A stretch of 64,000 nt of DNA from Jonesia denitrificans DSM 20603 (GTDB lineage Bacteria > Actinomycetota > Actinomycetes > Actinomycetales > Cellulomonadaceae): assembly GCF_000024065.1 (NCBI RefSeq), contig NC_013174.1, positions 2,666,001 to 2,730,000 of the forward strand. Direction: 5' to 3'. The notes below the pieces were generated by a model. That model was given only the letters and a program-made list of their open reading frames with translations, ran no database searches and was not told the origin of the DNA. The position numbers and the translations under genes are program-made. Positions 26,473 to 35,708 of the stretch are shown here, piece by piece; the stretch's first letter is position 1; every line of letters begins with the position of its first letter.

Positions 26473-27670
26473 CATCATCATTGGCTGTTAACGGTTGTTC
26501 AGCGTGGTGCCCGATGGTCAACGACAGGGCGCCCAGCAGTGTGGTGATGGGAATGGCAAGAACCAACCCGATCGAGCCGATGAGAGTACGCACCACTTCC
26601 ACAGCGATCTCCCCTGAGGTGAGGGTAATCCACACTGATTGATCCACCAGCGACACGATGAGCAGCAGCGGGAGGGCCGCCCCAAGGTAGGCAAATGTGA
26701 TGGTGTAGACGGTTGAGGCAATGTGGTCGCGCCCAATGCGCATGCCTCGAGTAAATAATTCCCAGGTACCCAACTTTGGGTTCACTGTTTTCAGTTCCCA
26801 CACCGCGGACGCTTGCGTGATGGTCACGTCGTTGAGTACCCCCAGACCAGCAAGAACCACCCCACACAGGATGACTGAACGCATCGAAATGCGTGGTTCC
26901 ATCATGCCCAACTGCACAAGGTATTCATCCAGCATGACAATGTTGGTGCTGCTGACCGCCCAACTGGACAAGAACGTGGTGAGAACAAGTCCAATGATGG
27001 TTCCCAGGAGCGCAGTTGAGGTTCGAGCAGTGAAACCATGGGCAATGTACAACGTAAAGAACATGACAATCACCGCCGTGACAAGCGCAGTCGCAATAGG
27101 GTTTGACCCCACAAGCAACGCCGGCAACGTGAAACCAACCACCACGCCAAAGGAAATAAGGAGCCCAAGGATGGAGGCAAACCCACGCCACCGGGCGACA
27201 AGGATCACCAAAATACAGTAAAAAATCGTCAATGCGGCGATGGGGGTGCCGCGTTCGAAGTCTTGAAACACGTACGCGGATCCTGAAGCTTCCGCTTCTG
27301 GAATGTATTGGACGCGCATTCGGTCACCAGCATCAATACCGGTGTTCGCATACTCCGAACCGATCATGACCCACACGTTCTCGCCACCGTACTCGTCATC
27401 GAGCTTCATGGGGATGAGATAGTCGTCGGTCATTGGACCTGTGACAGTGCCCGTACGCGCGGCGTCCGGGGTTGCCATCGTGACCACAGTTCCACGTTCG
27501 GGTGCATCATGCGGCCACAGGATCACCAACCCGACCACTGAGGCAAGCAACATGGGAATGAGGAGAACAGCTAAGGTGATCCGCACCCGCCGCGAAGCGC
27601 GAGGGGCAGGGCCATGACTGTGGGTATGACCGTGGGTGTGAACCGTTGCTGGGCGTGCGCGGCGGGGCAT
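26450..27670 (-). CDS. YibE/F-like membrane protein
   Basis: 406 residues. A short His-rich N-terminus (HTHGHTHSHG) could bind metal. One membrane helix (VRITLAVLLIPMLLASVVGL), an extracytoplasmic domain of about 100 residues, then seven or so helices with LNDVTITQASAVWELK and RGMRIGRDHIASTVYTITFAY, the conserved YibE/F stretch. The family is of unknown function, proposed transporters. ATG 27670 is favoured because AAAGGA lies seven bases upstream. Downstream of HU on the same strand but separated by a strong hairpin. Confidence 0.85.
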   Translation of the reverse strand: MPRRARPATVHTHGHTHSHGPAPRASRRVRITLAVLLIPMLLASVVGLVILWPHDAPERGTVVTMATPDAARTGTVTGPMTDDYLIPMKLDDEYGGENVWVMIGSEYANTGIDAGDRMRVQYIPEAEASGSAYVFQDFERGTPIAALTIFYCILVILVARWRGFASILGLLISFGVVVGFTLPALLVGSNPIATALVTAVIVMFFTLYIAHGFTARTSTALLGTIIGLVLTTFLSSWAVSSTNIVMLDEYLVQLGMMEPRISMRSVILCGVVLAGLGVLNDVTITQASAVWELKTVNPKLGTWELFTRGMRIGRDHIASTVYTITFAYLGAALPLLLIVSLVDQSVWITLTSGEIAVEVVRTLIGSIGLVLAIPITTLLGALSLTIGHHAEQPLTANDDATNPQFG

Positions 27671-27720
27671 GCCTGTGTCCTTTTGTGTGTGGCTGACCAA
27701 GTGCCTACGTGCAGATATGA

Positions 27721-27750
27721 GTCGGGCCGCCCTGGTGGGGGCGGCCCGAC
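27721..27750 (-). terminator. 12-bp perfect hairpin after the HU gene
   Basis: GTCGGGCCGCCC (27721-27732) and GGGCGGCCCGAC (27739-27750), loop TGGTGG. It lies 43 bases beyond the HU stop on the minus strand and is very GC-rich. No T-run follows on the minus strand. A second small hairpin GTCACC/GGTGAC (27751-27772) lies between it and the gene. Probably ends the HU transcript. Confidence 0.65.
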
Positions 27751-27792
27751 GTCACCGTGTCATCAAGGTGACCTACTCCCTCAGGAGTGGGG

Positions 27793-28074
27793 TCACTGAG
27801 TGACGGCCTTCTTCAAAATGGAGCCCGCTGAAATCTTGACACCGTAACCGGCTGGGATTTCGATCTCTTCACCGGTGCGGGGGTTACGGCCGGTGCGAGC
27901 TTTGCGCTCGACACGCTCGACGGACAACAAACCGGTGATCTTGACGGCTTCGCCAGCGCTGAGCTGCTCGACGAGGACGTCCTGGAGAGCAGACAGTGCA
28001 GCGTCTGCGTCGGTCTTGGTGAGGCCGGACTTTGCTGCGATAGCCGACACGAGTTCGGAACGGTTGAGTGCCAT
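27793..28074 (-). CDS. hup: DNA-binding protein HU
   Basis: 93 residues: MALNRSELVSAIAAKSGLTK, then DADAALSALQDVLVEQLSAGE, the beta-arm ARTGRNPRTGEEIEIPAG with the DNA-minor-groove Pro, and a final ISAGSILKKAV. This is a short HU without the long Lys/Ala-rich tail seen in mycobacterial HupB. ATG 28074 follows AGAAGGGA; the longer frame lacks support. Abundant nucleoid protein that bends and compacts DNA. Divergent from the rRNA methyltransferase gene with a 223-bp intergenic region that should hold its promoter. Confidence 0.95.
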   Translation of the reverse strand: MALNRSELVSAIAAKSGLTKTDADAALSALQDVLVEQLSAGEAVKITGLLSVERVERKARTGRNPRTGEEIEIPAGYGVKISAGSILKKAVTQ

Positions 28075-28297
28075 GGAGTTCCCTTCTGATGCCCGGGGAC
28101 GTGGCATGGTGTCCCGGGATGTGTGTCCCCGCGTTCCCGCGGGTCTTCCAGTCACACATTAGGGCACGCAGCCCTCATTTGCCTGCACTCATCCGCTGTT
28201 TTCCGTGATTTTTCGGTGTTTCTTTGCTCTCAGCGGATCATCACCCCCCTGACGCGCCCGTTTTGGGTGATTTGCAGTGGTGGGGGACACTGGTGGT

Positions 28298-29482
28298 ATG
28301 GCATTACGTTCTCGGGTTCAGCACTCCCCAACCCACCCCACCAACACACCCCCTGACGGCGTGGACCGGCTCCTCCTCGCTGAGCTCACCGACCTCATCG
28401 CCCAACACAACGACTGGGCAGCCACACTCCGCCACATCACCGTCGTCAATGCCATCCACCCCGCCACAGTTCGAGACATCGCCCAACTCCTGCCCCACGC
28501 AACACTCACCCTGTGGAACGATTCCTGCCACGACGCAGTTACCCTCGACACAGCTCTCGCTGCCACACAGTCGGCACCGCCCGACTCCTCCCAGAGCAAC
28601 CGCATCGTCCGGTCCACCTCCCCCACACTGGACGCTGCGCTCACCCCCGACACCACCAGTGTCCTGATGCGCCTGCCCAAAACCGTGGACACCCTCGACG
28701 ACTTTGCCCACACCATCGCCGCCCATGCCTCACCACGGATGCGGTTCCTCGCCGCCGGCCGCGTCAAGTACATGACCACCCGGATGAACGATGCGCTTGC
28801 TGCGTCCTTTGCCGCCGTCACCGCGTCCCTGGGCCGGTACAAGTCGCGTGCACTACACGCGAGCATGCCGCACACTCCCCTGCCCCCAGCCCGTTTCCCA
28901 CAACAGGCCACCCTCGCAACGATCCCTATAGCCGCCTATGGCGGGGTGTTCTCAGGGACCAGCCTCGACGTAGGTACCCGCTTCCTGCTCTCCACCCTGC
29001 CAACCGCGCTCACTGACCTTCAGTCGGCGCGCATCGTCGATGTGGGCTGCGGTAACGGGCTGCTCGGGGTGTGGATTGCACGCCATCACCCCCACGTGTC
29101 AGTCACCATGACCGATGTCTCCGCCCAAGCGGTCCGATCCGCACGCGCCACCGTCGACCTCAACAACGTGGGTGACCGGGTCAGCGTGCGGTGGATGGAT
29201 GCGCTCAGTCAGCTACCCGACCACAGCGCAGACCTTGTGGTCTGCAACCCACCATTTCACGACGGCACAGCCGTCACTACCACACCAGCGCACCGTATTT
29301 TTGCTGATGTTGGCCGCGTTCTCACCCCTGGGGGGCGGATGCTCACCGTGTTCAATACCCCGCTTGCCTACGCGCCCACACTGCGCCGCCTCGTCGGGCC
29401 CACCCGGGTGCTCGCAACACACGCAAAATTCACCATCACCGAATCGGTTACCCCCGGGCGAGGGCCTCACTCATCTGCGTGA
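28298..29482 (+). CDS. RlmG/RsmC-type rRNA guanine-N2 methyltransferase
   Basis: 394 residues. The N-terminal half is a degenerate methyltransferase-like domain with LMRLPKTVDTLDDFAHTIA, a phrase typical of RlmG. The C-terminal half is the active Rossmann domain: IVDVGCGNGLLGVWIA for SAM, DVSAQAVRSARATVDLN, and the catalytic LVVCNPPFHDG (NPPF, N2-guanine specificity). RsmC and RlmG methylate 16S G1207 and 23S G1835 in E. coli; the linker and KTVD motif favour RlmG. Start ATG 28298 is chosen; GTG 28277 is an alternative. Its 3' end overlaps the convergent malY-like gene by 35 bases. Confidence 0.82.
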   Translation: MALRSRVQHSPTHPTNTPPDGVDRLLLAELTDLIAQHNDWAATLRHITVVNAIHPATVRDIAQLLPHATLTLWNDSCHDAVTLDTALAATQSAPPDSSQSNRIVRSTSPTLDAALTPDTTSVLMRLPKTVDTLDDFAHTIAAHASPRMRFLAAGRVKYMTTRMNDALAASFAAVTASLGRYKSRALHASMPHTPLPPARFPQQATLATIPIAAYGGVFSGTSLDVGTRFLLSTLPTALTDLQSARIVDVGCGNGLLGVWIARHHPHVSVTMTDVSAQAVRSARATVDLNNVGDRVSVRWMDALSQLPDHSADLVVCNPPFHDGTAVTTTPAHRIFADVGRVLTPGGRMLTVFNTPLAYAPTLRRLVGPTRVLATHAKFTITESVTPGRGPHSSA

Positions 29483-30668
29483 CCGCAGCAACAAGAATGT
29501 CTTTCCTCGTGGCCAGGTTCACCCGAGCAAAACCAGCGCCTCCTGGACCAAAACTTGGCCCCGGGTTCATGGCAACACGTGCGTGCTTGAGGAAAAACTC
29601 ACTGGGATCCTGCCCCAAGGTTGCCCCCGAGGCGGTGCGGACATCACGAAAATCTACCCACGCCAGGTAGGTGGCATCCGCAGGAGCAAGATGCGCATCG
29701 GGAATCAGGTCACCCAACGCCTCACCGAAAACGTCACGTGCCTCATCAATGTGCCGCTGCACGGCGCTCAACCAGTCACGCCCCTCACGGAACGCAGCCG
29801 CATGCGCGACCATCGACACAAACCCCACCCCATCAGCCACATGGGACGCCAGGTTCGCCATCAACGGTGCAGCCGCATCATTGTGCACCGCCACACCCGC
29901 TTTAAACCCCGCCAAATGCCACCCTTTGGCCGCAGACGTCACCGTCACCACGGCCGCCTCAGTGGGAACAGTCAACACAGGAGTGAAAACCGACCCGCCA
30001 GCAGCGGTATCTGCCCGCACAGACGTCAAGGGACCGTGGATCTCATCTGCAATGATCAGCACACCATGAGCGTGTGCCGCGTCGAGAAGTGCCGTCAACT
30101 CCTCCACGGTGTGCGCCACACCTGACGGATTATGCGGGTTGCACAATAACATCACATCCACATGCTCAAACGCGGCAGCGAGCGCCGGGATATCAAGCCG
30201 CCCCGCGTCAGTCAGCGGAACATCAACAACGTCCATGCCCTCCTGCTCAGGGTAGGCACGAAACGGCGGATACACAGGTGACGTGATCGCCACTCGCTGC
30301 GCCTTCGACGCGCGCAGCACCTCAACGATCCCATGCATCACATCCGGAACCACCGACACCGACGAGAACGGAACCTGCCACCCCCACCGGTCCCACGCAA
30401 ACCCCACAAACGCGTCCTGCAACAATCGATCCCGACCCGGATACCCGGTGTCACCTGTCGTGAGAACCGTCATCACAGCGTCAATCACCGGTTGCGCAAC
30501 GACCGCATCCATTTCTGCCACCCACAACGGCAACACATCCGCCGGGTAGCGCGTCCACTTCATAGAGTGACGTTCCCGCAACTCATCAAGTGTGAGCAGT
30601 TCCATGGGATCAGCGGTCGCGGGTGTCAGAGCGGAACCGTAATCTGAGGTGTCGTAATGGGTAGCCAT
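29448..30668 (-). CDS. MalY/PatB-type PLP aminotransferase, probable cystathionine beta-lyase
   Basis: 406 residues, fold-type I PLP enzyme. LPLWVAEMDAVVAQPVIDAV and TGDTGYPG near the N-terminus, ITSPVYPPFRAYPEQEG, CNPHNPSGVAHT (NPHNP), IIADEIHGPL (Asp for PLP) and SAAKGWHLAGFKAG (Schiff-base Lys) are the MalY/PatB pattern. These enzymes cleave cystathionine or cysteine S-conjugates to a thiol, pyruvate and ammonia. ATG 30668 starts the conserved region; ribosome site weak. Divergent from a MarR gene 121 bp away, which could regulate it. Confidence 0.88.
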   Translation of the reverse strand: MATHYDTSDYGSALTPATADPMELLTLDELRERHSMKWTRYPADVLPLWVAEMDAVVAQPVIDAVMTVLTTGDTGYPGRDRLLQDAFVGFAWDRWGWQVPFSSVSVVPDVMHGIVEVLRASKAQRVAITSPVYPPFRAYPEQEGMDVVDVPLTDAGRLDIPALAAAFEHVDVMLLCNPHNPSGVAHTVEELTALLDAAHAHGVLIIADEIHGPLTSVRADTAAGGSVFTPVLTVPTEAAVVTVTSAAKGWHLAGFKAGVAVHNDAAAPLMANLASHVADGVGFVSMVAHAAAFREGRDWLSAVQRHIDEARDVFGEALGDLIPDAHLAPADATYLAWVDFRDVRTASGATLGQDPSEFFLKHARVAMNPGPSFGPGGAGFARVNLATRKDILVAAVTQMSEALARG

Positions 30669-30753
30669 AGAAGAAAACCTATCCCACACCACAGCCACCA
30701 CCTACGAAGGCCACACGGGAACACAGTCGGTTCCCCACACGTTCACACCATAG

Positions 30754-30767
30754 CCCCACCTGTGGGG
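30754..30767. promoter_or_regulatory. Small palindrome in the malY-like/MarR divergent region
   Basis: CCCCAC CT GTGGGG, a 6-bp perfect inverted repeat 22 bases before the MarR ATG and within a run GGTTCCCC...GGGGACC. A plausible but short MarR operator; could equally be chance in GC-rich DNA. Confidence 0.25.
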
Positions 30768-30789
30768 ACCCCACCGAGGAAGAGACACC

Positions 30790-31326
30790 ATGACTGCCAC
30801 CAACGACGCGCGACCAGTCACACCGACCATGGAACTCGAACTCGCGGCACGCCACGAACTTATCTCCACACCCGTCTCCGACACAGCCACCACAGCCGCG
30901 ATCATGGATCGCATTGAACGCTTACGCCAACTTTCTGATGGCCTGATGAAAGGGGTGGAACAGTTCACCTCTCTCAAACTCAGCGACGTCCTCATTTTGC
31001 GGGCAATGCTGGCAGGAGTGTCCCACCCGCGGCACATTGGCCGACGCGTTGGACTCGACACAGACGCTGTCTGCGTCATCATTGACACCCTCATTGACCG
31101 AGGGTTTGTGTACGTTGAGGAACGCGTCGGTGAGCGCATCATTGACGTGCAACTCACCGACGCAGGTCATGCAGCCCTGAATCAGGCTGAAGCCGTTCAG
31201 TTTCGGGCCGTTGACGCCCTCCTCCAACAGGCTTCTCCCCGGGAAGTAACCGAGCTTTTTGAGCTTCTGGACGCAGCCGCTAATCGTGCCACCACGCTCG
31301 TCGCATCACTGGCCCGCAACGGGTAG
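30790..31326 (+). CDS. MarR-family transcriptional regulator
   Basis: 178 residues. A helical N-terminal dimer arm (to about residue 60), winged helix with LKLSDVLILRAMLAGVSHPR, HIGRRVGLDTDAVCVIIDTL (recognition helix) and the wing DRGFVYVEERVGERIIDVQL, then TDAGHAALNQAE typical of MarR. GAGGAAGAGA lies just before the ATG. Ends 4 bases before the convergent ABC permease stop. Target and ligand unknown; the divergent lyase or its own promoter are the nearest candidates. Confidence 0.8.
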   Translation: MTATNDARPVTPTMELELAARHELISTPVSDTATTAAIMDRIERLRQLSDGLMKGVEQFTSLKLSDVLILRAMLAGVSHPRHIGRRVGLDTDAVCVIIDTLIDRGFVYVEERVGERIIDVQLTDAGHAALNQAEAVQFRAVDALLQQASPREVTELFELLDAAANRATTLVASLARNG

Positions 31327-31330
31327 CCCG

Positions 31331-32125
31331 CTACTTCACTTCCCGGCGAATAGTGCGCCACACACCCAAGACACCTGGAACAACCACCCAGATCGTCACG
31401 GCAACAGCAGCACGTTGCATCGTGTCTCCGGTGAAATCACCCGCCAAAATAGGCGAGGTGGCAATGTTGAAGTCCACCCAATCCGCCACCTCACGCAACG
31501 GAGCAATAAACGCTGTGAGCAGCGTAAAGACCATCGGAGCCATGAAATAGGCGACGAGCGCCGCAGCCGTGTTGTGAAGCAGTGCCCCATATGCCAACCC
31601 TTGAGCGACCAAGAGCACAAGCATCACCACGTATCCAAGCACAACGGACCCGGACAGGCCCCACTCAACCCCAGGGCGCATCGCCCCGCCCATCACGGCT
31701 GTTCCAACCGCGGTGACAAGGACAACCACAGCACTCACCACCGACACTGCGAGCGCTGCAATACCTTTTGCTGTGAGCACACGACTGCGGCGTGGTTCCC
31801 ACATGAAGGTCGTCATCGCGGTGCGTTGGGACCATTCTGCAGTGGTTGCCAGGATCACGATGACAGGGACGAGCATGAGGACAACGGTCATCCCCAGTTC
31901 GAGGTAGCTGGTGAATTGGGCGGGAACGTCTTTGTCGCCGAGGAAGATCTCCAAGGTCTGGAGTGCGATGGCACCGGCCACCATGATGATGAGGATGATT
32001 CGTGCGGCACGCGTGTCAAAGAGTTTGCGCATCTCGACGGTGAGAAGCCGGGCGAAAGGGATGCCTGGTTGGGTGGTGGCTGTGGGTGCCGTGGGGAGTT
32101 GGGTGGGTGTGGACGTGGAGGTCAT
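31331..32125 (-). CDS. ABC-2 type transporter permease
   Basis: 264 residues: polar T/P-rich start, the cytoplasmic amphipathic FARLLTVEMRKLFDTRAAR that precedes helix 1 in ABC-2 permeases, then six membrane helices, with EWSQRTAMTTFMWEPRRSRVL in the first cytoplasmic loop. Partner of the ATPase encoded just upstream with an ATGA overlap. Together they form an exporter of the antibiotic or lipid type with unknown substrate; the adjacent two-component system makes cell-envelope stress a reasonable guess. Confidence 0.85.
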   Translation of the reverse strand: MTSTSTPTQLPTAPTATTQPGIPFARLLTVEMRKLFDTRAARIILIIMVAGAIALQTLEIFLGDKDVPAQFTSYLELGMTVVLMLVPVIVILATTAEWSQRTAMTTFMWEPRRSRVLTAKGIAALAVSVVSAVVVLVTAVGTAVMGGAMRPGVEWGLSGSVVLGYVVMLVLLVAQGLAYGALLHNTAAALVAYFMAPMVFTLLTAFIAPLREVADWVDFNIATSPILAGDFTGDTMQRAAVAVTIWVVVPGVLGVWRTIRREVK

Positions 32126-33033
32126 GAGGGCGCCCCTTGTGGTGTGACGGTGCGGTCGTGGTTGGAGGTCAGGGAGAAGAACAGGTCTTCGAGGGTGCCT
32201 GAGGACTGTTGGTGCAGCCCGGTGAGGACAATCTGGTGGTCAAGTGCGAGCCGTCCCACGGTTTCGGGGTCAGCCGAGGTGGTCACACTGTGGGGGCCGA
32301 CGGTGTCGGCGGTGTGTCCTGCGGTGAGGAGCGCGGAGCGCAGCGGGTCGATACTCAGTGCGCTCACGGATGTGGAGGAACCGCGCAGGAGGTCTTCTTT
32401 TGCGCCTTGCGCAACGATCTGCCCGTTCCCGATCACAATGATGTCGTCTGCGACTGCCTCAATTTCCATGAGGAGGTGGGAGGACAGCAGGACGGTGCCT
32501 CCGTCGTCGGCGAAGTGGCGTAGCAGGTCACGCATCCACCGGATTCCGGAGGGGTCCAGGCCGTTGACGGGTTCGTCGAGGATGAGAATGCGCGGGTCGG
32601 GTAGGAGCGCGGTGGCGATGCCGAGGCGTTGACGCATACCCAGGGAGTAGGTTCCGACGCGGCGGCGCGCTTCTTTGGGGGTGAGCCCGACAAGCGCGAT
32701 CACCTCTGTGACGCGGGTGCGGGGGATCCCGAGGGCGATTGCGGCCAGGGTGAGGGTTTCCAGACCGGTGCGCCCGTCGTGGTGGGCGGAAGCGTCCAGG
32801 AGCGCCCCGACCCGTCGTGCCGGGTTGGGCAGGTGGGCGTAGGGGACGCCTTCAACGAGTGCTGTGCCGCTGTCTGGGCGTGCGAGTCCGCAGATGATGC
32901 GCATTGCGGTGGATTTTCCGGCCCCGTTGGGGCCGAGGAACCCGGTGATGCGGCCGGGTTTCGCGGTCAGCGACACGTTGGTCAGTGCGCGAGTCCCGCC
33001 AAAGGTTTTGGTGACGTTCTCAACGGTGATCAT
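32122..33033 (-). CDS. ABC transporter ATP-binding protein (DrrA/CcmA type)
   Basis: 303 residues. Walker A GPNGAGKSTAMRII, Q-loop region GALLDASAHHDGRTG, signature YSLGMRQRLGIATALL (S-x-G-M-R-Q), Walker B ILILDEPVNGLDPSG and the switch LLSSHLLMEIEAVAD. The C-terminal 80 residues are the DUF4162-like extension common in ABC-2 exporters (LEDLFFSLTSNHD). It starts with ATG 33033 and overlaps the permease gene. Divergent from the histidine kinase. Confidence 0.93.
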   Translation of the reverse strand: MITVENVTKTFGGTRALTNVSLTAKPGRITGFLGPNGAGKSTAMRIICGLARPDSGTALVEGVPYAHLPNPARRVGALLDASAHHDGRTGLETLTLAAIALGIPRTRVTEVIALVGLTPKEARRRVGTYSLGMRQRLGIATALLPDPRILILDEPVNGLDPSGIRWMRDLLRHFADDGGTVLLSSHLLMEIEAVADDIIVIGNGQIVAQGAKEDLLRGSSTSVSALSIDPLRSALLTAGHTADTVGPHSVTTSADPETVGRLALDHQIVLTGLHQQSSGTLEDLFFSLTSNHDRTVTPQGAPS

Positions 33034-33181
33034 GCTCTCTATTGTTGTGGGCAGGTCTGGTGGTGGACATCAGCCTGGACGATCGTGGTGGGTCATACTT
33101 TCGCTTGCTTTTGTGCGCCCACAGGTTGAGTGTGTGGGCGCATGGGCGAGGTGTGCGGCAACGCTGGGTAGGCTGGCAGGC

Positions 33182-34456
33182 ATGAGTAGCGATGCGACCC
33201 GTGATCGGGAGGTCAGCCGGTGGCGCACTTTGTGGGCGTTGCCGATTTTCCCGCCCCCACCGTTGTCCCGGTGGGCGCGGGTGTGGCGGTGGTTGTTAGC
33301 CATTTTTGGCGGGGTCCTCATGTTCCTCATGGTGTATGGGACTTTGCTCAGTGCCGCTGAGTCTGATGTGTTTCCTGAGCTTGAGAATCGCGCTATTGCG
33401 TTGCTGATGGTTGCTGATCTTCTGGTGACCCCGTTGGCTTTTCTGGCGATGGCGCTGCGGCGCAGGTTCCCGTTCTTGGCGATTGCTTTAGCTGGGGTTG
33501 GGGCGTCGTTGTCGACGTTGGGGTCGATCGCGATCGTCATGACAACAATTTCGGTGGCGACTCGACGCCAGTGGAAAGAGATTTTGTGTGGTGCGGCAGC
33601 GTGGACGGTGTCAGCGGCGGTTGCGTACGCGTTATGGCCTACGGGGTTGATGGGTGGGTTACCGTCAACAACGTTTTCGGTGGCAACGATGTTTGCGATC
33701 TGTGTGGCGGTCGGTTTTTATGTGGGCGGTCGTCGTGAAAGTCTCGCAACGTTAACTGCACGGGTGGAGGCTGCGGAGCAAACTCGCGATGCGCGTGCTG
33801 CGGAAACTCGGGCGAACGAGCGTTCGTTGATTGCCCGGGAGATGCATGACGTGTTAGCTCACCGGATTTCGTTGGTGGCGTTGCATTCGGGGGCGTTGGC
33901 GTACCGCACTGATTTGAACCCGGATCAGGTGAGGGAAACTGCTGAGATTATTCGGGAGAACTCTCACCGGGCGTTGACTGAGTTGCGGCAGGTGTTGGGG
34001 GTGTTGCGGGACCCGACTGTCCCCCTTGATGACGCACCGGATGCCCCGCAACCCCGGTTGACGGATATTGATACGGTGATTCGCGATGCGCGGCTTGCGG
34101 GCACCCGGGTGGATCTCGCGTTGGATGGTGATACCCGTGATGCGCTGCCTACGTTGAGTGAGGCGGTGTCACGAAATGCGTATCGTGTGTTGCAGGAGTC
34201 GTTGACGAACGTGCGTAAGCACGCTCCCCATGCGTTAGCTCATGTCACCGTGAAACGGACAAGTACTGGTGATCTCCTTATTGATGTGTGGAATTCGATG
34301 CGGGCCGTGTCGGACACCGAGATGCCGTCGTCTGGGTTCGGGTTGGTGGGAATGAGTGAACGCGTCGAATCTTTTGGGGGAAGCATCACTTACGGTCCTA
34401 CCGCAGACCACCGCTTTATTGTCACCGTGACCTTCCCATGGGTGGAACAGGAGTAA
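33182..34456 (+). CDS. NarL-type sensor histidine kinase
   Basis: 424 residues. Five or six membrane helices in residues 30-190, a short coiled segment (LTARVEAAEQTRDARAAETR), HisKA_3 dimerisation box REMHDVLAHRISLVALHSGA with phospho-acceptor His222, the N-box NAYRVLQESLTNVRKHA and the G-box SSGFGLVGMSERVESFGGSI of the HATPase. No large extracytoplasmic sensor, so it belongs with intramembrane-sensing kinases such as LiaS/DesK. ATG 33182. Six bases before the response regulator, and divergent from the ABC exporter it may control. Confidence 0.92.
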   Translation: MSSDATRDREVSRWRTLWALPIFPPPPLSRWARVWRWLLAIFGGVLMFLMVYGTLLSAAESDVFPELENRAIALLMVADLLVTPLAFLAMALRRRFPFLAIALAGVGASLSTLGSIAIVMTTISVATRRQWKEILCGAAAWTVSAAVAYALWPTGLMGGLPSTTFSVATMFAICVAVGFYVGGRRESLATLTARVEAAEQTRDARAAETRANERSLIAREMHDVLAHRISLVALHSGALAYRTDLNPDQVRETAEIIRENSHRALTELRQVLGVLRDPTVPLDDAPDAPQPRLTDIDTVIRDARLAGTRVDLALDGDTRDALPTLSEAVSRNAYRVLQESLTNVRKHAPHALAHVTVKRTSTGDLLIDVWNSMRAVSDTEMPSSGFGLVGMSERVESFGGSITYGPTADHRFIVTVTFPWVEQE

Positions 34457-34462
34457 CAACAC

Positions 34463-35155
34463 ATGAACACAGCAGCACCCACGCAACGGCGAATCATTAT
34501 CGTGGATGACGACGCTCTTGTGCGTGCAGGTTTGCGGATGATCCTTGGCGGTGACCCTGGTATCACTGTGGTTGCCGAAGGAACACATGGGGAAGAAGCA
34601 GTGAGCTTGTATGCCGCTCACCAACCTGATGTGGTTCTCATGGACATTCGCATGCCGGTGCGTGACGGGTTGAGCGCAACGAAGGACATTGTGACGAGGT
34701 GGCCGCACGCCAACGTTTTGGTGCTGACCACGTTTGACACTGATGAGTTCATTGTGAAGGCGTTGCGGGCTGGAGCTCGCGGCTTCCTCCTGAAAGACAC
34801 CTCACCGCCTGACCTTGTGCGTGCCGTCAACCTTGCTGGTGACGGGCACCCCACCCTGTCGCCGTCGGTGACTGCACAACTCATCGCGAAGGTATCTGAA
34901 GAACCGGACACCGGGCGTCAACGTCAGGCTCGGCGCATGGTGGAGCAACTCACCGAACGGGAACTCGATGTGGCCCAACAAATCGCGCAAGGCAAGTCCA
35001 ACCAGGAGATCAGCCAAACGTTGTACATGTCGATTCCTACTGTGAAAACCCACATTTCGCGGATTTTCACAAAATTCGATGTGGACAACCGCGTCCAAAT
35101 CGCAATCCGCATGCATGACGCTCACCTAGGGCACCCCACCACACCCGATGCTTGA
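34463..35155 (+). CDS. NarL/LuxR-type response regulator
   Basis: 230 residues. Receiver domain with IIIVDDDALVRAGLRMIL, phospho-acceptor Asp61 in VVLMDIRMPVRDG, and Lys in FLLKDTSPPDL. After a linker, the LuxR helix-turn-helix LTERELDVAQQIAQGKSNQE and IPTVKTHISRIFTKFDVDNR. ATG 34463 has AGGAG upstream. It is paired with the preceding kinase. Phosphorylation should promote dimer binding near the adjacent ABC exporter promoter; this last point is inference. Confidence 0.95.
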   Translation: MNTAAPTQRRIIIVDDDALVRAGLRMILGGDPGITVVAEGTHGEEAVSLYAAHQPDVVLMDIRMPVRDGLSATKDIVTRWPHANVLVLTTFDTDEFIVKALRAGARGFLLKDTSPPDLVRAVNLAGDGHPTLSPSVTAQLIAKVSEEPDTGRQRQARRMVEQLTERELDVAQQIAQGKSNQEISQTLYMSIPTVKTHISRIFTKFDVDNRVQIAIRMHDAHLGHPTTPDA

Positions 35156-35183
35156 CGCATCAACAAATAGGTATCCTGGGACT

Positions 35184-35708
35184 ATGGCAGACCCCAACAC
35201 CCCCGATGTGGACTGGCTCACCGCCGACGAAAACGCGGCCTGGGTGGCGTTCACAGACCTTCTGTTCCGCCTCCCAGGAACCCTTGACTCCCACTTGCAA
35301 CGTACCTGCGAACTCACGTTCTACGAGTACATGGTCCTTGCCATGCTGTCCGAGCAACCGGACCGCACTTTGGGTATGGGCACGTTGGCCGGACTGACCT
35401 CAGGTTCGCTCTCTCGCTTATCGCACGTGGTCAAACGTCTCGAACACGCTGGTTATGTCACCCGGCAACGCGATACCGCTGACAAACGCCACATGAACGC
35501 CACCCTCACTGACGCCGGTTACGACAAAATTGTTGCCTCAGCACCGGCACACGTCACCCACGTTCGAGAACTCATTTTTGATCACCTGAACGCCGATCAG
35601 GTCACGCAGTTGCAGACCATCTCCGACACCCTCCGAGATGGCCTCGCCACCCCATCTCCTGGGGCTGCTGCAACCTGCGACGCCCTCCACAAGTCACAAG
35701 GAACCTAA
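35184..35708 (+). CDS. MarR-family transcriptional regulator
   Basis: 174 residues: LTFYEYMVLAMLSEQPDRTL, recognition helix TSGSLSRLSHVVKRLEHAGY, wing VTRQRDTADKRHMNATLTDAGY; the DKR of the wing and TDAG are classic MarR. ATG 35184 starts the conserved length; the frame from 35148 overlaps the response regulator. It follows the response regulator by 28 bases and ends overlapping the convergent esterase gene by 15 bases, so it probably shares the kinase transcript. Confidence 0.9.
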   Translation: MADPNTPDVDWLTADENAAWVAFTDLLFRLPGTLDSHLQRTCELTFYEYMVLAMLSEQPDRTLGMGTLAGLTSGSLSRLSHVVKRLEHAGYVTRQRDTADKRHMNATLTDAGYDKIVASAPAHVTHVRELIFDHLNADQVTQLQTISDTLRDGLATPSPGAAATCDALHKSQGT

